NCBI RefSeq assembly: GCF_013403925.1
Contig: NZ_JABFDJ010000003.1
Location: forward strand, 62,001 to 126,000
Direction: 5' to 3'
From: Winogradskyella wichelsiae
GTDB taxonomy: Bacteria > Bacteroidota > Bacteroidia > Flavobacteriales > Flavobacteriaceae
DNA: 64,000 nt
Of the stretch, positions 56,284 to 63,611 are shown piece after piece (positions within the stretch are counted from its first letter, which is position 1; the number at the start of each line of letters is the position of its first letter). The position numbers and the translations under genes were made by a program. The notes below the pieces were generated by a model. The model was not told the origin of the DNA. It saw only the letters and a program-made list of their open reading frames with translations, and did not search any database.

Positions 56284-57048
56284 TTAATTCCAAATTTCAT
56301 TTGATTCTGTTAAAATGATAGGAAATTTATCAGTTACTAATATTGTTTGTTCGTGTTGAGTTACATATCCACCTTTATTACCGACTAAAGTCCAACCGTC
56401 ATTCAATTCTACAGCAACAGTTGAATTTGTTGAAATAAAAGTTTCTATTGCTACTGTTGTGTTTTTTTTGAATCTTTCCCTATTACTTTTAACTCTGTAG
56501 TTTAAAATATTTTCAGGCTCTTCGTGTAAACTTCTACCGACGCCGTGACCAGCCAAGTTTTTAATAACTTTAAATCCTGACTTTTTTGCTTCAGTTTCTA
56601 TTAAATATCCAATGTCAGAAATTTTCACTCCGCCTTTTATAGTGTTTATAGCTTTAAGTAATATATTTTTAGAAGCATCGACAAGAGGTTGATGATTATG
56701 AATGTCTTTTCCAAGAACAAAAGAGCCACCATTGTCAGACCAAAATCCGTTAAGTTCTGCAGAAACATCAATATTAATTAAATCTCCTTCTTTCAATATT
56801 TTTTTATTTGATGGTATTCCGTGTGCTGCTTCTTTATTTATACTTATACAAGAATAACCAGGAAATCCATAAGTTTCATACGGTGCAGATTTAGCACCAT
56901 AACTTTTTAAAATTTCACCTCCATATTCATCCAGTTCTTTAGTCGACATTCCAATTTTAGCATATTCCCTCATTAATTTTAGTGTAGTCCCAACAACTTC
57001 ACTAATTTTTTTCATTCCGATTAATTCAGATTCCTTTGTTATTGACAT
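56284..57048 (-). CDS. map: Type I methionine aminopeptidase (cassette-borne)
   Basis: A 254-residue MetAP. Metal ligands by pattern: INIDVSAELNGFWSDNGGSF (two Asp), AGHGVGRSLHEEP (His), TTVAIETFIS (Glu) and VTQHEQTILV (His-adjacent Glu). It removes initiator Met from nascent proteins. Length is typical of type I without zinc-finger extension. Because the gene is flanked by complementary cassette ends, it is probably a second, mobile copy; the essential housekeeping map is usually in a ribosomal-protein operon (not visible here). Confidence 0.92.
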   Translation of the reverse strand: MSITKESELIGMKKISEVVGTTLKLMREYAKIGMSTKELDEYGGEILKSYGAKSAPYETYGFPGYSCISINKEAAHGIPSNKKILKEGDLINIDVSAELNGFWSDNGGSFVLGKDIHNHQPLVDASKNILLKAINTIKGGVKISDIGYLIETEAKKSGFKVIKNLAGHGVGRSLHEEPENILNYRVKSNRERFKKNTTVAIETFISTNSTVAVELNDGWTLVGNKGGYVTQHEQTILVTDKFPIILTESNEIWN

Positions 57049-57060
57049 TTCTTTTTTTTT

Positions 57061-57200
57061 AATTGGCTACAACGTTTTTGTCTATGGGTAGTTGAGTGTT
57101 TAAGCACTAAAGTTAGCAAATAAAAACCAAATAGAAAGTCCGTGATATTTTAGTAAGCAAATTAAAACCAATCAATTACACACAGTGTTCTGCATTCGCG
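57061..57200. repeat. attC-like palindromic site between map and GNAT
   Basis: Begins AATTGGCTACAACG (57061-57074) and ends GTTCTGCATTCGCG (57187-57200). TGTCTATGGG near the left and ATTACACACA near the right form the outer stem with several wobble pairs; the interior GTTTAAGCACTAAAGTTAGCAAA resembles the other large sites. GTTCTGCAT is complementary, 7 of 9, to ATGTACAAC at 57660-57668, the other end of the GNAT unit. Confidence 0.65.
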
Positions 57201-57202
57201 TT

Positions 57203-57649
57203 TTATAGTCGTTTTTTAAAGCATTTGCTATTTTTAATCTCAATATATTGACCATAATTGGGGATTAATAGATATCCATTTTTTAGATAAAGTCCTATAG
57301 CTTCAGGTTGCTTAATTCCAGTTTCTAATATACATTTATCACAGTATAATTCAGTAGTCCAATTTTCCAATTCAGATAAAATTCTGGATGCAATTCCTTT
57401 TCCTCTATGATTAAATGAAGTATACATTCTTTTGATTTCCATAGTGTTTTTGTCAAACGCTTTTATAGCACCACAGCCTATAGCTTTCTCTTTTTGATAA
57501 GCAATTACAACATATTTAATGTCGTCAATCTTATTATACTTAGCAAAGAAAGTATGTTCATTTCCATCTCTCTCAGCCAAATCAAAATCTAATAACTTTA
57601 CAAGGTTGATAAAGTCTTTGTTTTCAGAATTTGTTCTTATTAATTTCAT
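57203..57649 (-). CDS. GNAT acetyltransferase (cassette-borne)
   Basis: Start at ATG 57649 (148 residues); a TTG at 57667 would start inside the palindromic site. GNAT motif A is clear: MEIKRMYTSFNHRGKGIASRIL (R/QxxGxG/A acetyl-CoA loop as HRGKGIA), then LETGIKQPEAIGLYLKNGY with the alpha4 Asn/Tyr. Resembles small stand-alone acetyltransferases of the ElaA/YhhY type. Such genes are among the commonest integron cargos. Substrate unknown. Confidence 0.88.
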   Translation of the reverse strand: MKLIRTNSENKDFINLVKLLDFDLAERDGNEHTFFAKYNKIDDIKYVVIAYQKEKAIGCGAIKAFDKNTMEIKRMYTSFNHRGKGIASRILSELENWTTELYCDKCILETGIKQPEAIGLYLKNGYLLIPNYGQYIEIKNSKCFKKRL

Positions 57650-57656
57650 TTTTTTA

Positions 57657-57718
57657 GTGATGTACAACGAGTTTGTGTATGGCGCGTTTTAATGCGCTAT
57701 ATACATTGTTGGCACCAG
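57657..57718. repeat. Short attC-like palindromic site between GNAT and mcrC
   Basis: A compact site of about 60 bp: GTGATGTACAACG at the left, TGTGTATGGCGC (57674-57685) pairing with GCGCTATATACA (57694-57705) over 12 positions with two G-T wobbles, and GTTGGCACCAG (57708-57718) at the right. TGGTGCCAAC, the exact complement of 57708-57717, recurs at 60916-60925 on the far side of mcrBC. Size and design match a classical short integron attC more closely than the larger neighbours. Confidence 0.72.
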
Positions 57719-59065
57719 TATTTTTTCAATTTTATTTATTAAATCTAGTCTTGTTGATTCAAACAGTTCGCTCAAATCAGTATTTGTAACTAAATCCATT
57801 TCGAGTAATGCTCTATTAATTATCGGTAACTGAAATGCTCTGATAGATATCTCTTTACCATCTGCTAAAGCATCTTTAATTGTCAATTCTGTTTCTTCTT
57901 CCTGACCTTGCTTAATTGTGTTAGGATAGAATAAGATAATTTCATCCACCTCAAACCTTACGGCATAAGCAAGCATTTGATATAGGTCGTTCTGAGATAT
58001 TCCTTTCTTAGGGTCTTTCTCATCAGAATAAACAATCTTATATTTTGTATCTGCAATCAGAGATTTATCAATTGTTTTTAGCCATAAATCTGGTTTTAGA
58101 TTAAAGGCTTTACCTTCATCTAAATAAGTGTCACTTCTTTGAGATTTGGCTGTTACAACCTCTAATTCTTTGTCAATGAAACCAAAAATAAAGTCTTCAA
58201 AAACATATTCCATTGGTAGCAGAAAAGCGAAGAGTTTTAAGTCATTTTTGTAGTCAAACGAAATACAGTTGTTAAGGAATAATTGGCAATAATCACGGAC
58301 AGTTTCAAACTCACCAAACATTGGATTGAATGAGATTCTAGAACATTGTTCAGCAGTTGCCCTTTCATCTGATACTTCATCCAATATGAAGAGGATTTCT
58401 CTTAAGTTCTTTTTGTTATCCTGACTTGAGGTAACATTAAATAGGAGAGTGACAACATACTTTATTATGCGATTGAATTCATTATCGAAAACGAAAGCAT
58501 CATAAGTACAATTGAGTTTGTGCCATTTGCCTTTGCTTAAGTTTTCATTTATGTATTCGCTAGTGTTCAGTCTTCCTTTTATAAAGGATAATTCACGATT
58601 AACTTCTTCGTACTGTTGGTAGATGGATGAGTTTAAAAGTTCTCGAGTATATTTTGAGAATAGGTAAATTAAAACTTCAAAAAAGTCACTTTTTGCACTA
58701 CCTAATGAAGCTTGATAGTTTGGGAATTTAATTTTTCGGCAATAGCTTAGCCACCAAAGAATATGATTTTGAATCTGATTTACTTCATTGGTTGAATAGT
58801 CTTTTTCAGAGTCGTAAAATATCTTTGGCAAAAGGTTTATTTTACTTCCTTCATAGTGAATTACGCCAACATATTTATTGGATTTTAACTCGTTAGACTT
58901 ATGTATAAATTGAAGGAATCTTTGTGATTCTATTTTATCGTTGCCATTTTCTGAATAGAAAGAATTCTTTTCACGGCTATTCCATATTTCATCAAGAAAT
59001 CCTTCCAAGCCATCAAATGAAGCTTGAATATCTACCTTATTTTGATATTCAAATAGATTAATCAT
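57689..59065 (-). CDS. mcrC: McrC, 5-methylcytosine-specific restriction subunit
   Basis: 458 residues of the McrC family. N-terminal DNA/partner-binding part with NKYVGVIHYEGSKINLLPKI; the C-terminal PD-(D/E)XK nuclease core shows FNLKPDLWLKTIDKSLIADTKYKI (Asp, then D-x-K). It associates with McrB to form the type IV restriction nuclease that cuts modified foreign DNA. Start overlaps the mcrB stop by 8 bp. The last residues (about VPTMYIAH) and the stop codon are read from the palindromic cassette-end site. Confidence 0.9.
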   Translation of the reverse strand: MINLFEYQNKVDIQASFDGLEGFLDEIWNSREKNSFYSENGNDKIESQRFLQFIHKSNELKSNKYVGVIHYEGSKINLLPKIFYDSEKDYSTNEVNQIQNHILWWLSYCRKIKFPNYQASLGSAKSDFFEVLIYLFSKYTRELLNSSIYQQYEEVNRELSFIKGRLNTSEYINENLSKGKWHKLNCTYDAFVFDNEFNRIIKYVVTLLFNVTSSQDNKKNLREILFILDEVSDERATAEQCSRISFNPMFGEFETVRDYCQLFLNNCISFDYKNDLKLFAFLLPMEYVFEDFIFGFIDKELEVVTAKSQRSDTYLDEGKAFNLKPDLWLKTIDKSLIADTKYKIVYSDEKDPKKGISQNDLYQMLAYAVRFEVDEIILFYPNTIKQGQEEETELTIKDALADGKEISIRAFQLPIINRALLEMDLVTNTDLSELFESTRLDLINKIEKILVPTMYIAH

Positions 59066-60698
59066 TAGTGCGAGTTATTCTTAGTGGCCAAGAATTTTCT
59101 TCAATAATAAGACCTGCGGAATTCAGAATTCCTTTAACTTCTTTTTCGTCATTCATGTAATACTCAAGGAGCAATGGAATAACTTTCTTATTCATCCTTT
59201 GAATAAGGTCTTTATTATCCCCCATAAAATAAGCGTGTCCAATTTGGAAGTCATGTCCTTTTGACTTAATTATTTGTTTGTTGATTTTTTCAAGAATTTC
59301 AACATCATAGATTTCTTGATTCTCTATTTCGTATTTCGGATACATTGACTCAAACTCAAATCTTCTTCTTAGAGCGATATCTAATAGTGCAATTGATTTG
59401 TCAGCGGTGTTCATTGTGCCAATGATGAACAAGTTAGAAGGAACAATAAATAGATCGCCAGAAGGTAGGCGAGCTTCCAATGGAATTGCACCATGTGAAC
59501 GCTTGTCAGGTTCAATAAGCGTTATAAGTTCTCCAAAAACTCTTGAAATATTGGCTCTGTTTATTTCGTCAATGATTATCACATAGTTTTTCTTATCAGT
59601 TTTTAGAGTTTTATTTATGCTCTTTGGCATTAAGGATTTCACCAATTCAAAGGCTTTGATAAAATAAGTAGCATGTTGTTTAGCGAGTCTAGAAATGTTT
59701 TCGAGGTTTTTAATTTCCCTTCTTTCTTTTACTCCTTCTTCAAAGAATCTCACTAAATCAGAATATTTCATTCTAAAATCATTAAAACCTTTGTCATTTA
59801 GAGTCCAGCTATCACCTGAATAGCGAAAAGCATCATCTTCAACGGCTGTGAAGTATGCTGTCTCATTTATTTTTATTGGTTCATCTGATTCGAGAATTTT
59901 ATCCTTTAATATTTCTAATGCTTCTGAAAACGCATTAACCTGACTAAGTTCCTCAGGATCTTTTTCACTTTCTTTGATATTCGATAATGCTCTATCGGCA
60001 ATAATCTTAAAGACTCCGTTAGACTTTTTGAATTTTAATTGTTCATTTTCTTCTTTCGTTTCTGGCCTTAAACCTTGAATGAAGTCTTCATAACTGTAGT
60101 TCTGATGAAAAGTGATAAATTCAATTCTGCTATGAAGGTTTGTTTTAAATATATCAAGTGCCTCATCATATGAGTCGATTGCGCGATTCTCAATTATTTG
60201 TGCAGCTCTTAATATTGTATTGTATGTTTTTCCTGTACCTGGAGGGCCGTAGAGAATTGTATTTAAAGGATAGTTAATTGCACTATTATTGCCCTTAGGT
60301 TTTTTTGATTTAGACTCATATATATCTGTTTGCTCTATACGTTCAGAGTTAACTTGATTTTTATTTTTCGAAATCTTTTTAATTAGTTCATCGAGAGATA
60401 CTTTTTCAAGCTGCGAGTAAGATATTTTTTTACTTACTTGTAATTGACGGTATGCTGCTTCATCACCGTCATTAATTTTCCTATATATATCAATACCTTT
60501 ATCTTTACTCTCACTCCCCCAATCAAAAGCTGTTCGATATAGTTGTTGGGTTATTGTTCCTCTCTGTGAATTTCGCAAATCTTGGAGCTCTTGTTCAATA
60601 TTATTGAAAACAGAAGTGCTAGTATCTTTTTCTACCTGGAGTTTAAGCAACAAATAAAGTGGTTGCAGATTAAATTGTTTATTAATATTTTCTATCAT
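59058..60698 (-). CDS. mcrB: McrB, AAA+ GTPase subunit of type IV restriction
   Basis: 546 residues. N-terminal ~165 residues form a variable target-recognition region (helical, Lys/Ser-rich near the end). The AAA+ motor has Walker A LYGPPGTGKTYNT, a Walker B region YVIIIDEINRANISRVFGEL, the McrB-type sensor MNTADKSIALLDIALRRRF with the Arg finger region. It moves along DNA after recognising modified bases and activates McrC cleavage. mcrB and mcrC form one defence operon within a single cassette-like unit (57708-60925). Confidence 0.92.
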   Translation of the reverse strand: MIENINKQFNLQPLYLLLKLQVEKDTSTSVFNNIEQELQDLRNSQRGTITQQLYRTAFDWGSESKDKGIDIYRKINDGDEAAYRQLQVSKKISYSQLEKVSLDELIKKISKNKNQVNSERIEQTDIYESKSKKPKGNNSAINYPLNTILYGPPGTGKTYNTILRAAQIIENRAIDSYDEALDIFKTNLHSRIEFITFHQNYSYEDFIQGLRPETKEENEQLKFKKSNGVFKIIADRALSNIKESEKDPEELSQVNAFSEALEILKDKILESDEPIKINETAYFTAVEDDAFRYSGDSWTLNDKGFNDFRMKYSDLVRFFEEGVKERREIKNLENISRLAKQHATYFIKAFELVKSLMPKSINKTLKTDKKNYVIIIDEINRANISRVFGELITLIEPDKRSHGAIPLEARLPSGDLFIVPSNLFIIGTMNTADKSIALLDIALRRRFEFESMYPKYEIENQEIYDVEILEKINKQIIKSKGHDFQIGHAYFMGDNKDLIQRMNKKVIPLLLEYYMNDEKEVKGILNSAGLIIEENSWPLRITRTND

Positions 60699-60914
60699 TT
60701 GTAATCAATTTTTAATGGATGCATGTAAGGCAGATCAGCAATGTGTCCTTGATAATTATATATATTAAATTCATTAACACAATAGATTAATTCTTTTATT
60801 AGATAATAGATATTTTTCAATTACAGCATTAATTTTTTCAGGATATCTTGTCTTCAAAAAATCGAAGTGAGAGAATTCTTTCTTATTATTGGTTTTTTGT
60901 TTTTAATATTCTTA
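60699..60914 (-). other. 5' leader of the mcrBC unit
   Basis: Between the cassette end and the mcrB ATG. On the minus strand, bases about 60899-60772 encode an open stretch of some 42 codons without ATG (FSHFDFLKTRYPEKINAVIE and a short tail), which looks protein-like and may be a truncated gene. I do not call it a gene. The rest probably holds the mcrB promoter. Confidence 0.4.
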
Positions 60915-61059
60915 TTGGTGCCAACGCGTTTGTGTATGGTTAGTTGCGTGGTTTAGCGACTAAGTTAGCAAACATTTACGAACCCGTGAATATTCCGCAG
61001 GAATATTCGCAAGTAGGCTAGAACCAAGCAATTAATTATACACGGTGTTTACGCAGTTT
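60915..61059. repeat. attC-like palindromic site between mcrB and Tai4-like gene
   Basis: The clearest large site, about 140 bp. GTGTATGGTTAGTTGC (60932-60947) pairs with GCAATTAATTATACAC (61028-61043) over 16 positions; all three mismatches are G-T on the plus strand. An inner dyad ATATTCCGCAGGAATAT is at 60990-61006. Left end TTGGTGCCAACG, right end GTTTACGCAGTTT (61047-61059), which is complementary to AATTGCGTAGAAC at 61545-61557 apart from one substitution and one gap. Confidence 0.75.
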
Positions 61060-61071
61060 TTGTTTCATTCA

Positions 61072-61533
61072 TTAGTAAGTTGGTATATGTTTCCAAACTT
61101 CTGCTTGAATGTTTTTTATTTCATTCCATTTAGGAATTTCTTTTTTCACGATAGAATCCAATCTTTCGCTTTTATAAAATTCCATACAATGACTGAAAAT
61201 TCTTTTTCCAACTAAATGTTCAGGAACTCTTTCAACTGATTGAATTGAGTCCTGCTTTATTTTAGCAACTTCTTTTCGTATTATTTGTTTCAGAGTTGGG
61301 TCAAAAATTGCGATTCCAATTCCGTTATAATACGATTTGTCATTTTTCAAAATATAGTTTTTGATTTCTTCATTTTCGTAACCCTCCAATAAACATAAGC
61401 ATAACGCTCTTTCCTTAAATTCAGATTCCCAATTATCAAATCCCCAAGATTTTCGTTGTTCCATTAATTCAGAATTCGGTTGATTACAACCCGAAATCAA
61501 TAAAATAAAAATTAAAATTTTGTATATTCTCAT
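61072..61533 (-). CDS. Lipoprotein resembling Tai4-family T6SS amidase immunity protein
   Basis: 153 residues. Signal peptide with lipobox LISGC (Cys16). The mature part has the helical spacing of Tai4 proteins: FKERALCLCLLEGY, then NDKSYYNGIGIA, and IFSHCMEFYKSERLDSIVKK near the C-terminus with paired Cys residues. Tai4 proteins neutralise the periplasmic Tae4 amidase delivered by type VI secretion, and a lipid-anchored copy would act in the right place. No effector or T6SS gene is in the window, so this would be an orphan immunity gene. Family assignment is by eye only. Confidence 0.45.
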   Translation of the reverse strand: MRIYKILIFILLISGCNQPNSELMEQRKSWGFDNWESEFKERALCLCLLEGYENEEIKNYILKNDKSYYNGIGIAIFDPTLKQIIRKEVAKIKQDSIQSVERVPEHLVGKRIFSHCMEFYKSERLDSIVKKEIPKWNEIKNIQAEVWKHIPTY

Positions 61534-61544
61534 TGTCGTTTTTA

Positions 61545-61686
61545 AATTGCGTAGAACGTCTCCGTATATGAGAAGTAGCAGATAAAAATGCTATTTCTTT
61601 TCAGATTATAAAAAAAGATAGCAGAAAGAGCCAAACTACTGGTTTAGTTCTTAACTGCTATTTCTTATATACATTGTTGTGGTTAG
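61545..61686. repeat. attC-like palindromic site between Tai4-like and DUF6705-like genes
   Basis: GTATATGAGAAGTAGCAG (61564-61581) pairs with CTGCTATTTCTTATATAC (61655-61672) over 18 positions, with only two G-T wobbles on the plus strand. Further inner dyads occur (TAGCAGATAAAAATGCTA, and AGAGCCAAACTACTGGTTT). The interior is unlike that of the other sites although the outer boxes AACG and TTGTT are shared. Right end GTTGTGGTTAG is complementary over 10 bp to 63730-63739. Confidence 0.75.
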
Positions 61687-61690
61687 TTTT

Positions 61691-62242
61691 TTATTGTTCT
61701 TTAGTCAAAATAACATTTGTTGGAATTGAAAAACCTTTATTTTGTTTTGCTCCATCGGATTTAACTAGTCTTATTCCTTCTCTGTCTTGCAAAGTCCATT
61801 TTACAGTTCCATCTTCTAATAATTCAAAAATCACATGACCTATTTTTTTATATTCAACATCATTAATATTAAAGCTAATTTTATTACCGAATAATTTATA
61901 TGGGTCGCTAGAATAAAAAAGACTTTTATCTATATCTATGAATTCACAATTTGAATTTATGTCAGAATAACAGTAAAGACCTTTGAGGATACTCACATAA
62001 TTACCAGAACTTTTAACAAGTGTTTTGGTATTCACAATCTTAATTTTAAATGTTTTATTGCTATCGTTATAAACCCAAATACCTTCAAATTTTCCTGATG
62101 TTGAATCTGGTACTTTATAATGTTTATTGCTTTCTATGTTTTCTGTATTTTCTTTTGCCTCTTTTTTAAGAATTACTATTTCTTGAGCTTCTATTTTTAA
62201 AAAGCTAAAAATTACTATAAGTATAAAAATTATATTTTTCAT
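61691..62242 (-). CDS. Secreted hypothetical protein, DUF6705-like
   Basis: 183 residues with a signal peptide (IIFILIVIFSFLKIEA). The mature part has KFEGIWVYNDSNKTFKIKIV followed by NYVSILKGLYCYSDINSNC and later VIFELLEDGTVKWTLQDREG, the order seen in DUF6705 proteins of Bacteroidota (assignment tentative). It starts 14 bp after the stop of the upstream frameshifted lipoprotein gene and thus shares its unit. Function unknown; secreted immunity or adaptor roles are only speculation. Confidence 0.55.
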   Translation of the reverse strand: MKNIIFILIVIFSFLKIEAQEIVILKKEAKENTENIESNKHYKVPDSTSGKFEGIWVYNDSNKTFKIKIVNTKTLVKSSGNYVSILKGLYCYSDINSNCEFIDIDKSLFYSSDPYKLFGNKISFNINDVEYKKIGHVIFELLEDGTVKWTLQDREGIRLVKSDGAKQNKGFSIPTNVILTKEQ

Positions 62243-62256
62243 GTTTTTATTATTTA

Positions 62257-63611
62257 TTAGTTACAATCTCCATTAATTATGCCATTTGTTCTACTTGAGC
62301 TTAATTTTTTCCAATCATCGAAATTTGAAGTAGCTTTAGTTAAAATTAATCCAGAATTTCCTAAAGCTTTCAACATAGCAATTTCACGAGCGGTAATGAA
62401 ATCATATCCGCTGCTGACTGCATCAAAAAAATCTATAGTGTACGTGTTAGAAAAATTCACAAAATTTGCTTGATTATTAAAATTTGCAATTCCAAAATTA
62501 TTAAAGGCGGCAATATCATCAATTACTATGGTATATGAAGTTCCTTGATTAGTTACTACACTAAAAGTAAATGTACTTGAATTCTGCATTAGGTTGTTAT
62601 CGTACAATTGATAAAGAGCTCTTATATCGTCAGGTGAAAACATTGAATCTCCCTCAGTATTGTGAGAATGCATAAAACCTGAAATTGGTGATGATGGATT
62701 TATATCAATATATGGTTGATTTGCATTACCGTTTATAGGTGTAAATGAATTTTCTCCGTTTAGGCCAATATAATAGCCTTTTTCATAATTTAAACCTGTG
62801 CTGTTTTTTAAATCAGTCATTTTGTTTTTAAAATCAGTATTAGTTCCAAGACTGTTAATCTTATCACAAGGGTCACTAGTTGAAGGTGATGTTCCACTAC
62901 TACCTGAACTTCCTCCTCCTCCAGAACCCCAAGAATTTCCACCACCATCAAAGTCAAATATATTATGTAAGACAACATAATTAATTGGTGATGCGCTATT
63001 ACCTCCACCAGCAATTATAACGACTTCGTCTAAAGCATCACAATAACTACATACAGAAAATGGACAATCTGGACAATCTGGATTAGAATTTGTTGTTACC
63101 GTTAATTCGCCATTTCTATTTTGGTAGTTGTTTTCAAAATATTCTGAGGTTAAAATACCATTAACAACCTTATAACCATTTAAAAAATTACCATCCAAAT
63201 CCGTAATTAATATATCTCCATTAAAAATGTCAGTTGTGGAATTTTCATCAGCAATCTTACTAAATACAACACTTTGTATTTCATTATTAATTTCTAATAC
63301 AGGATTCTACTATAATGGTGGTCGTAAATAGTCGTAGCAGGAAGAATTGTTAAGAGTTCATTGCTGTCTGTGATTTCTTCTTGTACAATATCATCAGATA
63401 CAGAAATTAAGTAACTTTCATTGGAATTTCTGTTTGCTAAATTCTGACTGTTGAGATTCAGAAAACTAATAGCATCATTTACTTGAACAGTTTTAAAGTT
63501 ACTTTCTAATTCTTGTTTCTGTTCGCCTTTTTCACAGGTGAAGAATAGAATAGGAATACCTAATAGTAGGATTCCAATTTTCAAATAGTTTTTCAGTCGT
63601 TTGTTTTTCAT
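62257..63611 (-). pseudogene. Frameshifted lipoprotein gene with C-terminal metallopeptidase-like HxH motif
   Basis: Two adjacent frames make one protein. 63611-63294 encodes a lipoprotein N-terminus (lipobox ILFFTC) ending LPATTIYDHHYSRILY and a stop. The next frame, open from 63306, continues VLEINNEIQSVVFSKIADEN, then GNFLNGYKVVNG, a Gly/Ser linker, and SGFMHSHNTEGDSMFSPDD near the middle of the C-terminal domain. Inserting one base after 63301 restores RILVLEINNE, so a single base is missing. The HSH...S..D motif resembles JAMM/JAB peptidases with one residue extra. The ORF starting at a TTG at 63198 alone would lack the signal peptide. Real pseudogene or base-call error cannot be separated. 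Confidence 0.75.

Noticed and set aside
60772..60899. Minus-strand open stretch of about 42 codons upstream of mcrB
   Set aside because: No start codon in the frame; looks protein-like but cannot be supported as a gene.
56165..61686. Palindromic sites as ordinary transcription terminators
   Set aside because: They are 60-150 bp, lack T-runs after the stems, and carry unit-specific complementary ends across genes, which terminators would not.
56165..61686. Sites as transposon inverted repeats or MITEs
   Set aside because: There is no target-site duplication or transposase, and the ends differ between units while matching across each gene unit; a MITE family would have constant ends.
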